Source of the DNA: Aestuariivirga sp.
GTDB lineage: Bacteria > Pseudomonadota > Alphaproteobacteria > Rhizobiales > Aestuariivirgaceae
Length of the DNA stretch: 64,000 bases
Assembly (NCBI GenBank): GCA_030680855.1
Contig: JAUXUN010000057.1
Span: forward strand, 62,001 to 126,000
Direction of reading: 5' to 3'
Positions 27,596 through 38,687 of this stretch are shown here, piece after piece; position 1 is the first letter of the stretch; each line of letters opens with the position of its first letter. The notes under the pieces are model-generated. The model had not been told where the DNA came from, did no database searches, and saw only the letters and a list, made by a program, of their open reading frames with translations. Both the position numbers and the translations under genes were made by a program.

Positions 27596-27991
27596 TTACA
27601 GCGCGCCCTGCAGCGCCTTCAGGTGATCCAGATTTTCCTGGGCCTTGCGCTTGGCTTCCGCATCCACCGCGTCGGCAAAATCTTCCTCGGCATCTTTCAC
27701 CTGCTGGGCAAGTGCCGTCGCATCAAGGTCAGCCAGCGGAATGGCCGTCTCGGCCAGCAGCGTCAGCCCCTGCGGGTTCACTTCGGCAAAGCCGCCGCGC
27801 ACGAAAATGCGGTCGGTGCTGCCTCCCTCTTTCGTCACCACCACAACACCGGGCCGCAGCGTTGACAGCACCGGCGCATGGCCCGCGAAAATCCCCATAT
27901 CGCCTTCGGTTCCGGGCAAGGTCACCGAGGTGACTTCGCCTGAAAACAGGAGCCGTGCGGGCGAGACCAGTTCAAAGTGAAGGCCAGCCAT
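27596..27991 (-). CDS. atpC: F1 ATP synthase epsilon subunit
   Basis: 131 residues, normal length. The N-terminal beta-sandwich (FELVSPARLLFSGEV, GDMGIFAGHAPVLSTLRPG) and a short C-terminal helical hairpin are visible. It links the rotor to gamma and inhibits ATP hydrolysis. Last gene of the operon; its ATG lies 3 bp after the atpD stop. Confidence 0.96.
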   Translation of the reverse strand: MAGLHFELVSPARLLFSGEVTSVTLPGTEGDMGIFAGHAPVLSTLRPGVVVVTKEGGSTDRIFVRGGFAEVNPQGLTLLAETAIPLADLDATALAQQVKDAEEDFADAVDAEAKRKAQENLDHLKALQGAL

Positions 27992-27994
27992 CGC

Positions 27995-29461
<1,467 letters not shown>

Positions 29462-29469
29462 CTAAGCTC

Positions 29470-30348
29470 TTAAAGCGCTTCCGCGCCCGAAATGATTTCG
29501 ATGAGTTCTTTGGTAATCTGGGCCTGGCGCTGGCGGTTGTACTTGATCGACAGCTTGTTGATCATGTCGCCGGCATTGCGCGTGGCGCTGTCCATGGCGC
29601 TCATGCGGGCGCCCTGTTCGGAAGCAGCATTCTCAAGCAGCGCCCGGAACACCTGGATTGAAATATTGCGCGGCAACAGGTCAGCGAGAATTTCCCCTTC
29701 ATCCGGCTCCGCATCATAGATGGCACCGCCAAGGTCTGGCGCCTTGCCACCAACAACCGCCGCTGGAATAAGCTGCAGGGCCGTGGGCTTCTGCGACATC
29801 ACCGATTTGAATTCCGCAAAGAAAAGCGTGCAGACATCAAAGGCGCCTTCATTGAACAGGCTGATGATCTTGGCGCCTACCGGCTGCGCATTGAAAAAGG
29901 CCAGTTGCTTGAGGCCGCGGAAATCCACCGCATCGACAATATATTTGCCGTATACACGCTTCAGCGCGTCATTGCCCTTCTTGCCGACCGTCATGATCTT
30001 CACTGTCTTGCCCTGGGCCAGAAGTTTTTCGGCATGCTCGCGCGCCAGCCGCACGATGGACGAATTGAAACCGCCGCAAAGTCCGCGTTCCGCCGTTGCG
30101 ATCACCAGAAGATGGGTCTGGTCCTTGCCCGTGCCAGTCAGCAGCGCCGGAGCGCCGTCACGTCCCTCAACCGAAGAAGCGAGATTGGCCAGCACCACCG
30201 CCATGCGCTCCGAATAGGGCCGCGCCGCAACCGCTGCTTCCTGGGCCCGGCGCAGTTTCGCCGCCGCCACCATCTGCATGGCCTTGGTGATCTTGCGGGT
30301 CGCCTTGACCGAGGCGATGCGGTTCCGGAGGTCTTTGAGACTTGCCAT
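29470..30348 (-). CDS. atpG: F1 ATP synthase gamma subunit
   Basis: 292 residues. The N-terminal helix [36 protein letters not shown] and the C-terminal helix [36 protein letters not shown], which together form the rotating coiled coil, are intact. 9 bp separate it from atpA. Confidence 0.97.
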   Translation of the reverse strand: MASLKDLRNRIASVKATRKITKAMQMVAAAKLRRAQEAAVAARPYSERMAVVLANLASSVEGRDGAPALLTGTGKDQTHLLVIATAERGLCGGFNSSIVRLAREHAEKLLAQGKTVKIMTVGKKGNDALKRVYGKYIVDAVDFRGLKQLAFFNAQPVGAKIISLFNEGAFDVCTLFFAEFKSVMSQKPTALQLIPAAVVGGKAPDLGGAIYDAEPDEGEILADLLPRNISIQVFRALLENAASEQGARMSAMDSATRNAGDMINKLSIKYNRQRQAQITKELIEIISGAEAL

Positions 30349-30357
30349 GGACGCCCC

Positions 30358-31887
30358 TTATGCGAATGCCTTGGCGTAAGCGTCAACGGCGGCCTTGAGC
30401 TTGGGAGCGATGGCATCCGTAATCTGCTTCTCGGTGCGGATGCTGTCGAGAATGTCAGTGTGCTTGTCGCGCATCAGGCGCAGCAGGCCATCTTCAAAGT
30501 CACGCACCTTTGTGACCGGAAGCGTGTCGAGATAGCCGTTGACGCCAGCGTAAATTGCCACAACCTGTTCTTCCGTCTTGAGCGGTGAAAACTGCGGCTG
30601 TTTCAGCAGTTCGGTGAGGCGCGCGCCGCGGTTGAGAAGGCGCTGGGTGGAGGCATCGAGGTCCGAGCCGAACTGCGCAAAGGCCGCCATTTCACGGTAC
30701 TGCGCCAGCTCGCCCTTGATCTTGCCGGCAACCTGCTTCATCGCCTTGACTTGAGCGGCGGAACCCACGCGCGACACCGAAAGGCCCACGTTCACCGCCG
30801 GGCGGATGCCCTGATAGAACAAATCCGTTTCAAGGAAAATCTGGCCATCGGTGATCGAAATCAAGTTGGTCGGAATATAGGCCGAAACGTCATTGGCCTG
30901 GGTTTCAATAACCGGCAATGCGGTCAATGAACCGGCCCCCTTGGCATCGGACAGTTTCGCCGCACGCTCCAGCAAGCGGGAATGCAGGTAGAACACGTCG
31001 CCCGGATAGGCTTCGCGGCCCGGCGGACGGCGCAAGAGCAAGGACATCTGGCGGTAAGCCACGGCCTGCTTGGAAAGATCGTCATAGGCGATCAGCGCAT
31101 GCATGCCGTTGTCGCGGAAATATTCGCCCATGGTGCAGCCCGTGAACGGAGCCAGATACTGCATCGGCGCCGATTCAGAAGCAGTCGCCGCAACGATGAT
31201 GGAATATTCCAGCGCGCCCGCATCCTCGAGAATTTTCACGAACTGGGCCACGGTCGAACGCTTCTGTCCGCAGGCCACGTAGACGCAGTAAAGCTTTTCT
31301 TTTTCCGGCCCATTCTGGTGAATGGGCTTCTGGTTCAGAATGGCATCGAGAATGATCGCTGTTTTGCCGGTTTGGCGGTCGCCAATGATCAGCTCACGCT
31401 GGCCGCGGCCAATCGGGATCAAAGCGTCAACCGCCTTGAGGCCCGTCGACATCGGCTCATGCACCGACTTGCGCGGAATGATGCCCGGCGCCTTCACGTC
31501 AACGCGCGAACGCAGCTTCGACTTGATCGGTCCCTTGCCGTCGATCGGATTTCCGAGCGCATCAACCACGCGGCCCAGCAATTCCTTGCCGATGGGAACT
31601 TCCACGATGGCGCCGGTGCGCTTGACCGTGTCGCCTTCCTTGATGTCGCGGTCGTTGCCGAAAATCACCACGCCGACATTGTCGGTTTCAAGGTTGAGCG
31701 CCATGCCGCGGATGCCCCCGGGGAATTCCACCATTTCGCCGGCCTGCACGTTGTCGAGGCCATAGACGCGGGCAATGCCGTCGCCCACCGAAAGCACCTG
31801 GCCGATTTCTGATACTTCGGCTTCATTGCCGAAGTCCTTGATCTGCTTTTTAAGAATTGTCGAAATTTCAGCGGCGCGAATATCCAT
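30358..31887 (-). CDS. atpA: F1 ATP synthase alpha subunit
   Basis: 509 residues. The P-loop GDRQTGKTA near residue 170, the regulatory-site sequences and the conserved [33 protein letters not shown] are present. Non-catalytic partner of beta. The start codon overlaps the last base of atpH, so the two are coupled. Confidence 0.98.
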   Translation of the reverse strand: MDIRAAEISTILKKQIKDFGNEAEVSEIGQVLSVGDGIARVYGLDNVQAGEMVEFPGGIRGMALNLETDNVGVVIFGNDRDIKEGDTVKRTGAIVEVPIGKELLGRVVDALGNPIDGKGPIKSKLRSRVDVKAPGIIPRKSVHEPMSTGLKAVDALIPIGRGQRELIIGDRQTGKTAIILDAILNQKPIHQNGPEKEKLYCVYVACGQKRSTVAQFVKILEDAGALEYSIIVAATASESAPMQYLAPFTGCTMGEYFRDNGMHALIAYDDLSKQAVAYRQMSLLLRRPPGREAYPGDVFYLHSRLLERAAKLSDAKGAGSLTALPVIETQANDVSAYIPTNLISITDGQIFLETDLFYQGIRPAVNVGLSVSRVGSAAQVKAMKQVAGKIKGELAQYREMAAFAQFGSDLDASTQRLLNRGARLTELLKQPQFSPLKTEEQVVAIYAGVNGYLDTLPVTKVRDFEDGLLRLMRDKHTDILDSIRTEKQITDAIAPKLKAAVDAYAKAFA

Positions 31888-32447
31888 CAGCCGGTCCCCT
31901 TCATAGCGATCTTAAGGTTTTGCAATTTTGTCTTGAGTGAATTGTCCATCATCTTGGAGCCCACCTTGACGATGAGGCCGCCCAGAAGGGAGGAATCTAT
32001 TTTAGCTGTAAGCTGCACGTCGCGCCCCATGGAGGACTTCAGTGCGGCTTTAATGTCTTTGATATGCTTCTCGGAAAGCTTTTCCGCCGAGGTCACTTCC
32101 GCCGCAACTTCGCCCTTTGACTCGGCAACCAGCGCTGCAAACGCGGTGATCGCATCGGAAAGTGCCGGCAGCCTGCGGTTCTTGGCCATCAGCTTGATGA
32201 AGTTGAGCGCGATGCCGTTTATGCCGGCCTTGGCGCACAGGGCCTCAAGGGCGGCCAGTTGGTCTTCGCCGGAAAACACCGGCGAGCGCACCAGGCGCTG
32301 CAAATCCGTTGATCCCGCCAGCATGGTTTGAAATGTTGAAAGCCCATCGCTGATCTTGTCGATGGCTTTTGCCTCGGCCGCCAGCTCAAAGAGCGCTGCT
32401 GCGTATCGGCCCGGCACTCCGGAAATTGCCTGATCTGTGGCTGCCAC
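31887..32447 (-). CDS. atpH: F1 ATP synthase delta subunit
   Basis: 186 residues from GTG 32447. The delta/OSCP pattern is clear: [17 protein letters not shown] near the start and a C-terminal half with [37 protein letters not shown]. It joins F1 to the peripheral stalk. I preferred GTG at 32447 to the longer frame from 32528, whose first 27 residues are not conserved. First gene of the operon order H-A-G-D-C, as in other Alphaproteobacteria where Fo genes are elsewhere. Confidence 0.95.
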   Translation of the reverse strand: MAATDQAISGVPGRYAAALFELAAEAKAIDKISDGLSTFQTMLAGSTDLQRLVRSPVFSGEDQLAALEALCAKAGINGIALNFIKLMAKNRRLPALSDAITAFAALVAESKGEVAAEVTSAEKLSEKHIKDIKAALKSSMGRDVQLTAKIDSSLLGGLIVKVGSKMMDNSLKTKLQNLKIAMKGTG

Positions 32448-32660
32448 GATTTCTCTTTCGAAACAGTCTCGTGTCGTGGCTACAGGACGCAACCCAAACA
32501 CTTGATTTTTTTGATCAACCCCCTGCACAAGGCAAAGGCACGGAACAGAACCCCGCCCTGCCGCGGCGTCTCGGTAACACAGGCGTAAAAGACTCGCAAC
32601 CAGCTAAATCGCGCGGATTGCCGCAATATGAAAGTTTATCAATTGAACCAGGCGCCGCAG

Positions 32661-32751
32661 GGCCCTCATCCGCCCGTTGGGCACCTTCTCCCATGCTGCG
32701 TAGCAAAGCGAGGCGGGACGGGAGAAGGTGGCCGAAGGCCGGATGAGGGCC
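32661..32751. repeat. Mosaic palindromic repeat, CTCATCCG/CACCTTCTCCC type
   Basis: 12-bp perfect outer arms GGCCCTCATCCG (32661-32672) and CGGATGAGGGCC (32740-32751) enclose CACCTTCTCCC and GGGAGAAGGTGGCC. The same words recur at 55843-55977. Typical intergenic mosaic element of rhizobial genomes. Confidence 0.7.
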
Positions 32752-32778
32752 TCTTTAGCCAAAAGCGAAATGCCCAAA

Positions 32779-32816
32779 GAAAAAAGCCCGCCACCTCAAT
32801 CAAGAGGGAGGCGGGC
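32779..32816 (-). terminator. Terminator of the DUF1127 gene
   Basis: On the minus strand a GCCCGCC/GGCGGGC stem (32786-32816) with an inner CCTC/GAGG stem is followed by a run of T. It lies 20 bp after the stop of the 53-residue DUF1127 protein. Confidence 0.85.
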
Positions 32817-32836
32817 CTATGAAATCTGGACCGAAT

Positions 32837-32998
32837 TTAAGCTAAGCCCGCGACCTTTGCGTTTGCCGCGGCTTCAAGCTGGTAACGCTTGATGCCCATG
32901 TCGGCGAGGTCCGCATCGGAAATCATTTCCGCTTCCCGGCGGGCCTGGCGATAGGCCTGCATGCGGTTCCTGCGGCTTAAAAATTTGAACAGTGGCAT
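32837..32998 (-). CDS. DUF1127 small basic protein
   Basis: 53 residues. The DUF1127 pattern is RQARREAEMISDADLADMGIKRYQL: a basic helix, then the L-x-D-x-GI-x-R motif. GGAGG lies upstream of the ATG. Related short proteins influence RNA turnover and phosphate or C1-linked regulation in Rhodobacter and Agrobacterium. It has a strong terminator. A second DUF1127 gene starts 23 bp upstream of it, so both may be one transcript. Confidence 0.85.
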   Translation of the reverse strand: MPLFKFLSRRNRMQAYRQARREAEMISDADLADMGIKRYQLEAAANAKVAGLA

Positions 32999-33020
32999 GA
33001 ATGCCTCCATCAGAATTGGT

Positions 33021-33170
33021 TTATCGTGTCGCTTCGCGCGCCAAACGATGAATGTCGGTGCGCATGATGCCCAAATCCGCCAGCTCGCGGTTTGAAAGGC
33101 CTTCGAGCTCCGATTTGGTCCGGCTATAACGCTGCCAGCGCGTGTAACGGGTCTTTACGAAATCAAACAT
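33021..33170 (-). CDS. DUF1127 small basic protein (second copy)
   Basis: 49 residues with RWQRYSRTKSELEGLSNRELADLGIMRTDI, matching the DUF1127 consensus. An in-frame ATG six bases earlier (33176) overlaps the GAGGA ribosome-binding site, so 33170 is preferred. The two copies differ in the first half but share the E-L-x-D-LGI core, so they diverged long ago. Confidence 0.85.
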   Translation of the reverse strand: MFDFVKTRYTRWQRYSRTKSELEGLSNRELADLGIMRTDIHRLAREATR

Positions 33171-33370
33171 GGTCATTCCTCTTGGATTGACTGAAGAGTG
33201 GGTTGCTTTAACAACCAGTATTTAGGTGCAATGCAGCAAAATATGTATTGCAAATTTTGCATGGCAGCAATTACACGATATAAATCAATCGTTTATAATT
33301 CGTTCATAATGGTTACTTTTGATGCTGCATTGCCATAAAATTGCCCATTCCTGCCACATTTGGGGGCAGT

Positions 33371-34519
33371 TCAAGGCCCTTTGGTGATTGTGTAGACAGC
33401 CCCTGCATAATCATCGCTCACAAACAGGTGGCCGTCAGGGGCCTCCAGAATGTCCACCGGGCGGCAGATAACCTCCTCGTTGACCTCGCAACCCGAAAGA
33501 AACACCTCCTCCCGGGCAGAATTGCCCTCGAAAACCAGCCGGATGATTCGGTATCCCGCTTTTTCCGACCGGTTCCACGATCCATGCTCGGCCACCAAAG
33601 CCGTGCCGTTCAGCGCCGCATCCGCCTGATTCCGCAAAAACCGGATCGAAAGGGCGGCCACATGCCCGCCAAGCCCATGGAATTGCATTACCGGGGAAAG
33701 CCCCGGCGGCATGGCAGCATAAAGCTCGGGATCCGGCACATCGGCACCATGCACATAGGGCCAGCCATAGTGCTTTCCCGCCTCGATGCGGTTCACCTCG
33801 TCGTCGGGAATGTCATCCCCCAGGTTGTCGCGGCCATTATCCACCCCAAACAGCGCCCCCGTCCCCGGCTGCCAGTCAAAACCCACCGTATTGCGCAGGC
33901 CCGTGGCAAACAGCTCAGGCGCCGCTCCCTCCTTGAACCGCAGGATTGCCGCCCGCCAGGCATGCTCCTCAATGCAGGAATTGCAGCTGGAGCCAATCGA
34001 CAGATAGAGATATCCGTCCGGCCCCCGCTTGAGGGTGCGTGACGAGTGTCCACCTCCCCCGGGGATGCCTTCAAGAATCACCCGTTCATTTTCAAGCTTC
34101 GCGCCATCGAAATCATAGCGCACCACGCGCTGCTCTTCAGCCACATGAAGTGTTGATCCCTCCAGCAGCAGGCCATGCGGCTGGTTTGCGCCTTCAAGCA
34201 GGTCCTGCTGCCCATCGCTGCGTCCATCGCCATCACGGTCAGCCTTCACCAGCAGGATGTTTCCATCGCGATGGCCCGAAACAATGAGATCGCCATTTTC
34301 CGTCATCTGCATCAGACGCAGCCGCCCCAGGTCACGGGCAAAGACGTCGAGCCGGTAGCCCTCCGGCAATTTTATCCGTTCACGGAGCAATGTTTCCCAC
34401 TGGTCGCGCGGCGGTGGCCGCGAGGGTCCATTGAAGGGGCCGTATTGGGAGTAGGCATAGCCCGCCGCAATGAGCAGCACCGCCCCGAGGGAAACCAGGA
34501 GTTTGCGCATCCACCACAT
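33371..34519 (-). CDS. PQQ-dependent sugar dehydrogenase family protein (sorbosone/glucose dehydrogenase type)
   Basis: 382 residues. An N-terminal membrane anchor or signal (about residues 6-24) precedes a six-bladed propeller. Typical pieces are PEGYRLDVFARDLGRLRLMQMTENGDLIVS, NQPHGLLLEG, RTLKRGPDGYLYLSIGSSCN and LVAEHGSWNR. Such proteins oxidise sugars at the outer face of the inner membrane using PQQ, but many family members have no tested activity. CNSC in blade 3 is an unusual paired cysteine. Monocistronic. Confidence 0.8.
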   Translation of the reverse strand: MWWMRKLLVSLGAVLLIAAGYAYSQYGPFNGPSRPPPRDQWETLLRERIKLPEGYRLDVFARDLGRLRLMQMTENGDLIVSGHRDGNILLVKADRDGDGRSDGQQDLLEGANQPHGLLLEGSTLHVAEEQRVVRYDFDGAKLENERVILEGIPGGGGHSSRTLKRGPDGYLYLSIGSSCNSCIEEHAWRAAILRFKEGAAPELFATGLRNTVGFDWQPGTGALFGVDNGRDNLGDDIPDDEVNRIEAGKHYGWPYVHGADVPDPELYAAMPPGLSPVMQFHGLGGHVAALSIRFLRNQADAALNGTALVAEHGSWNRSEKAGYRIIRLVFEGNSAREEVFLSGCEVNEEVICRPVDILEAPDGHLFVSDDYAGAVYTITKGP

Positions 34520-34730
34520 CTAAGCACAACGGCAAGGCCACGAAAGGGTTCCGTCGCTATGTCCCCATCACACTTTGGTGAGGGCTTTGAACCGCGCGGC
34601 TATCTGCTCTTTCGCCTTAGGCCAAAGTTAACCGGTCGTTTACCAGACCCTGACGCCAGCATGAATACGGCATGCACGGAGAATTCAGTGTCGGATCCTA
34701 AGAGTGAGGAATTGAAGATAGGAGTAATCC

Positions 34731-35105
34731 GTGACCAAGGAACGCACACTCGACTTTCGCATATTCAAGGATCTCGACATCCCAGAAATGTCCATAGCTG
34801 CCGGACAGCTTGTCCTGGCCGAAGGCAGCACCGGATCAGCCATGTATATCATCCGCAACGGCTCCGTGGCCGTCAGGTTGAATGGCATAACGGTTGAGGA
34901 AATTGGCGAAGGCGGAATTTTCGGTGAAATGGCCATCATCGAACAGTCCACCCGCAGCGCCGAAATCCTGGCACTTACCGATGTGACCGTGGTCATGCTC
35001 GATGAGAAAAAGTTTCTCCAGTTGGTGGCCAAGGTGCCGCATTTTTCCGTGATGGTCATGCGCACCCTCGCCCGCCGCATCCGCAGGATGAACGCCAAGA
35101 GTTAA
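34731..35105 (+). CDS. Single cyclic-nucleotide-binding-domain protein
   Basis: 124 residues forming one cNMP-binding beta-barrel: EGSTGSAMYIIRNGSVAVRL, then the phosphate-binding cassette GEGGIFGEMAIIEQSTRSAEI and a final helix. The FGEMAIIEQSTRSA cassette keeps the Gly-Glu and Arg residues used to bind cAMP. There is no DNA-binding helix-turn-helix, so it is not a Crp-type regulator; a signalling or partner-binding role is possible. A GTGACC start follows GATAGGAGTAATCC. Confidence 0.8.
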   Translation: MTKERTLDFRIFKDLDIPEMSIAAGQLVLAEGSTGSAMYIIRNGSVAVRLNGITVEEIGEGGIFGEMAIIEQSTRSAEILALTDVTVVMLDEKKFLQLVAKVPHFSVMVMRTLARRIRRMNAKS

Positions 35106-35115
35106 AGAGCGGAGC

Positions 35116-36795
35116 TTAGAAAAGCCCGGCGATCTGCCCTTTTGCATCCAGCCCGATGACTTCCGCCGAAGGCGCCTTGGGCAAGCCCGGCATGGTCATG
35201 ATGTCGCCGCACACCACCACGATGAATTCGGCGCCCGCCGAAAGCCGCACTTCGCGGATGGGCACGATGTGGTTGATGGGGGCACCCTTCAAATTGGGAT
35301 CGGTCGAGAAGGAATACTGCGTCTTGGCCATGCAGATCGGGAACTTGCCGTAACCTTGCGACTCATAGGACCTGAGCTGGTCGCGCACCGATTTGTCGGC
35401 CACGATGTCGTCGGCCCGGTAGATTTCCCGGGCGATAGTTTTGATCTTTTCCCACAACGGCATATCTTCGCCATAGATGGGCTTGAACTGCACCGAGCTC
35501 CGGTCGGCAAGCTCCGCCACATGCTTGGCCAGCGCCTCCGTGCCCTTGCCGCCCTCGGCCCAATGCGTGCATTTGAAGGCCTCAACCCCATGCTCCTTGC
35601 AGAAGCTGCGGATGACTTCAATGTCCGCGTCCGTATCGGTCACGAAATGATTGATGGCCACCGCAATCGGCACGCCGAACTTTTTCATGTTCTCGATGTG
35701 CCGGCCAAGATTGACCATGCCCTTCTTGAGCGCCTCGGTGTTTTCCTTCTTCAGCTCTTCCTTGGCCACCCCGCCATGCATTTTGAGCGCCCGGATGGTG
35801 GCAACGATCACCGTGGCGGCAGGGGTAAGCCCCGCCTTGCGGCATTTGATGTCAAAGAATTTCTCGGCTCCGAGATCGGCCCCGAAGCCCGCTTCGGTCA
35901 CCACGTAATCAGCAAGCTTCAGGCCCGCCTTGGTCGCCATCACCGAATTGCAGCCATGGGCAATGTTGGCAAACGGCCCGCCATGCACAAAGGCCGGATT
36001 GTTTTCCAGTGTCTGCACCAGGTTCGGCATCAGCGCATCCTTGAGCAGCACAGTCATGGCCCCCGGCGCCTTGATGTCCTTGGCAAGGATTTGTCCCTTG
36101 TCGCGCTTGGCGCCGATCACGATCTGCCCGATACGCCGTTCCAGATCTTCAATGGAGGTGGAAAGGCAGAGGATCGCCATGATCTCGGAAGCAACCGTGA
36201 TGTCAAAACCCGCTTCCCGTGGATAGCCGTTGGCAACGCCCCCCAGCGAGCAGACGATTTCACGCAGCGCCCGGTCATTCATGTCCATCACCCGGCGCCA
36301 CGTCACGCGACGCGTGTCGATGCCAAGCTCGTTGCCCCAATAGATGTGATTGTCGATCATTGCGGACAGAAGATTGTGGGCCGAGGTGATGGCGTGGAAG
36401 TCGCCGGTGAAATGCAGGTTGATGTCTTCCATCGGAACGATCTGGGCATAGCCGCCGCCCGCCGCCCCGCCCTTCATGCCGAAGCAAGGACCGAGCGAAG
36501 GTTCGCGCAGGCACACCATGGCCTTTTTGCCAATGCGGTTGAGGCCGTCGCCCAGGCCAACCGTCGTTGTCGTCTTGCCTTCGCCGGCGGGCGTTGGGCT
36601 GATTGCCGTCACCAGAATGAGCTTGCCGTCCTTTTTGGATGAAAGTGTGTTGATATAATCGAGATGCACCTTCGCCTTGGTGTGGCCATAGGGAATGAGA
36701 TCTTTCTCGGGGATTCCCAGGGCCTTGCCCACCTCCATGATCGGCTTCATTTTTGCTTCGCGGGCAATTTCAATATCGCTCTTTACCGTGGCCAT
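35116..36795 (-). CDS. fhs: Formate-tetrahydrofolate ligase
   Basis: 559 residues, full length. ATP-dependent activation of formate to 10-formyl-THF. The nucleotide loop [18 protein letters not shown] (near residue 67-84), [21 protein letters not shown] and [14 protein letters not shown] are diagnostic. It provides C1 units for purine, formyl-Met and serine synthesis and works alongside the ethylmalonyl-CoA route in methylotroph-like metabolism. AAAGGAAGG precedes the ATG. Confidence 0.97.
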   Translation of the reverse strand: MATVKSDIEIAREAKMKPIMEVGKALGIPEKDLIPYGHTKAKVHLDYINTLSSKKDGKLILVTAISPTPAGEGKTTTTVGLGDGLNRIGKKAMVCLREPSLGPCFGMKGGAAGGGYAQIVPMEDINLHFTGDFHAITSAHNLLSAMIDNHIYWGNELGIDTRRVTWRRVMDMNDRALREIVCSLGGVANGYPREAGFDITVASEIMAILCLSTSIEDLERRIGQIVIGAKRDKGQILAKDIKAPGAMTVLLKDALMPNLVQTLENNPAFVHGGPFANIAHGCNSVMATKAGLKLADYVVTEAGFGADLGAEKFFDIKCRKAGLTPAATVIVATIRALKMHGGVAKEELKKENTEALKKGMVNLGRHIENMKKFGVPIAVAINHFVTDTDADIEVIRSFCKEHGVEAFKCTHWAEGGKGTEALAKHVAELADRSSVQFKPIYGEDMPLWEKIKTIAREIYRADDIVADKSVRDQLRSYESQGYGKFPICMAKTQYSFSTDPNLKGAPINHIVPIREVRLSAGAEFIVVVCGDIMTMPGLPKAPSAEVIGLDAKGQIAGLF

Positions 36796-36999
36796 GGCGA
36801 GGTCGTCCTTCCTTTAGAGAAAATATTATTCATGATGGGAAACAGCACATTTCATCCCGGATGTCTACGCCTGTTGGCAGAAGTGCCAATTTCCGGCAAG
36901 AGCAAGTTGCTGGCTTTCTTGCAATGTCCATCATCACAATGCGATGCTGCTTGCGACAGTTTTGAGACAATTTTTGCCGCAAGCGGAAAAGGATGAGGC

Positions 37000-38577
37000 A
37001 TGAGAAATTTCGACCAGCCGGGAAGATCAGTGGCCGTTGGGACAAACGGCATGGCGGCCACCTCCTCTCCGCTGGCAACGCTTGCCGCCATTGACGTGTT
37101 GCGCGCCGGCGGTAACGCGGTTGATGCGGCCGTCACCGCCTCCGCCATTCTCTGTCTCACCGAACCCCACATGACCGGTATCGGCGGTGATTGTTTCGCC
37201 CTCATCGGCAAGCCCAATGGCACCGTGCTTGGCCTCAATGGTTCCGGGCGTTCCAGCGCCAGAGCCGATGCCGATTGGCTGAAAGCCGCTGGCCTCACGG
37301 AAATTGCCCCGCACAGCGTCCACGCCGTCACCGTGCCCGGCGCCATTGATGCCTGGGACCGGCTTTTGAAACAGGAAGGCACCATGACGCTGGGCGAAGC
37401 GCTGAAGCCCGCCATCAAGCTGGCGGAAAAGGGTGTGCCCACCACGCCGCGCGTGGCAAGGGATTGGCCCGAAAGCGAAGCCTTGCTCGCCGCCGATGAA
37501 GGCGGCTCCAGACATTATTTGAAAAATGGCCGCAGCCCCCGCGAAGGCGAGGTCATGGCCTATCCCGCGCTGGCCAAAACCCTGAAAACCATTGCCAAGA
37601 AAGGTCGCGCCGGATTCTACGAGGGCGAAATCGCCGCTGAAATCGTCAGGCACTTGGCAGCACGCGGTGGACTGCTGACGGAGGAAGATTTTGCCAAAAC
37701 CGAAGCAACCTGGGTCAAGCCCATAGCAACCCGCTTTGCCGATCACGATATTTTCGAAATTCCCCCCAACGGCCAGGGCCTCACCGTTCTCATCACCCTG
37801 AACATTCTGAAACATTTTGGCCTGCGCCGCTTTGAACCCGAAAGCCCCGAGCGCCGCCACCTTGAAATTGAAGCCCTGAAACTCGCCTGGATCCTGAGAA
37901 ATCGCCACATCGCCGATCCTGATTTCGCCGATGTGCCCGTGAGTGAACTCCTGAGCGAAGAAACCTCACAAAGATTGGCAAGCTTCATCGACACGAATCG
38001 CGCCACCGATGCCAATGTCTCGCTGCCCAGTTCCGATACGGTCTATCTCAGCGTTGTCGACAAGCACCGCCTCAGCATCTCCTTCATCAATTCCATCTAT
38101 TATGATTTTGGCTCCGGCATCATCACGCCAAAGTCCGGCATCGCCCTGCAAAACCGGGGAAAAGGTTTCATCACGCAGGCCGGACATCCCAATTGCATCG
38201 GCCCGTCGAAGCGCCCCCTGCACACCATCATTCCAGCCATGGTCAAGAAAGACGGCAAGATCGACATGAGCTTTGGCGTCATGGGCGGCGATTTCCAGCC
38301 CATGGGCCACGTCAACGTGCTGGTGAACCGCTATGTTTACGGCATGGACCCGCAAGCCGCCGTCGATTTCCCCCGTCTCTTTCCACAAGGCGGCAACGTC
38401 TTGACGGAAACCACCGTTCCCGCCGTAGTCTTGGCCAGCCTCGCCGCCAGGGGCCACCGTATCACGCCCGCGAACGAACCCCTGGGTGGCGGCCAGGCCA
38501 TCGTCATCGATTACGCACGAGGCCTTCTGATCGGCGGCTCGGACCACCGCAAGGATGGCTTTGCCTTGGGTTACTAG
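37000..38577 (+). CDS. ggt: Gamma-glutamyltransferase
   Basis: 525 residues. Ntn-hydrolase of the Ggt family: NAVDAAVTASAILCLTEPHMTGIGGDCFALI near the start, and the self-cleavage/catalytic threonine in SDTVYLSVVDK (Thr347). The GMDPQAAVDFPRLF stretch of the small subunit follows. No signal peptide is visible, so a cytoplasmic or otherwise exported location is unsettled; many rhizobial homologues are similar. It cleaves gamma-glutamyl compounds such as glutathione. Confidence 0.9.
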   Translation: MRNFDQPGRSVAVGTNGMAATSSPLATLAAIDVLRAGGNAVDAAVTASAILCLTEPHMTGIGGDCFALIGKPNGTVLGLNGSGRSSARADADWLKAAGLTEIAPHSVHAVTVPGAIDAWDRLLKQEGTMTLGEALKPAIKLAEKGVPTTPRVARDWPESEALLAADEGGSRHYLKNGRSPREGEVMAYPALAKTLKTIAKKGRAGFYEGEIAAEIVRHLAARGGLLTEEDFAKTEATWVKPIATRFADHDIFEIPPNGQGLTVLITLNILKHFGLRRFEPESPERRHLEIEALKLAWILRNRHIADPDFADVPVSELLSEETSQRLASFIDTNRATDANVSLPSSDTVYLSVVDKHRLSISFINSIYYDFGSGIITPKSGIALQNRGKGFITQAGHPNCIGPSKRPLHTIIPAMVKKDGKIDMSFGVMGGDFQPMGHVNVLVNRYVYGMDPQAAVDFPRLFPQGGNVLTETTVPAVVLASLAARGHRITPANEPLGGGQAIVIDYARGLLIGGSDHRKDGFALGY

Positions 38578-38687
38578 ATCCTTGCGCCAAATAGTTAGCG
38601 GCAAATTAATCACAGATTTTTTGCTCTTGTTTACGATTGCTCGGCTAGTTTGCCGTCGTAAATTTTGCGTAAGCTCTTGGAGGCTTC

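Larger units (their letters stand above)
32448..32836. other. Upstream region of the atp operon with repeat and terminator
   Basis: About 390 bases without a gene. It holds the presumed atp promoter region (an inverted repeat TTGAT/ATCAA at 32502-32518, no clear -35/-10 pair), a mosaic palindrome (32661-32751) and the terminator of the DUF1127 gene (32779-32816). Confidence 0.5.

Noticed and set aside
34628..34643. Near-CtrA site TTAA-N7-TTTAC upstream of the cNMP-binding protein gene
   Set aside because: One mismatch; about five such near matches are expected by chance in 64 kb at this base composition, so alone it is not evidence.
35269..36642. 457-residue ORF antisense to fhs
   Set aside because: Long only because of GC-rich codon usage opposite fhs; histidine/arginine-rich composition typical of shadow frames.
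36664..36996. 110-residue plus-strand ORF between fhs and ggt
   Set aside because: Mostly overlaps the fhs 5' end in antisense; no family pattern.
38595..38609. Near-CtrA site TTAG-N7-TTAA before the GGDEF/EAL gene
   Set aside because: One mismatch, same chance expectation.
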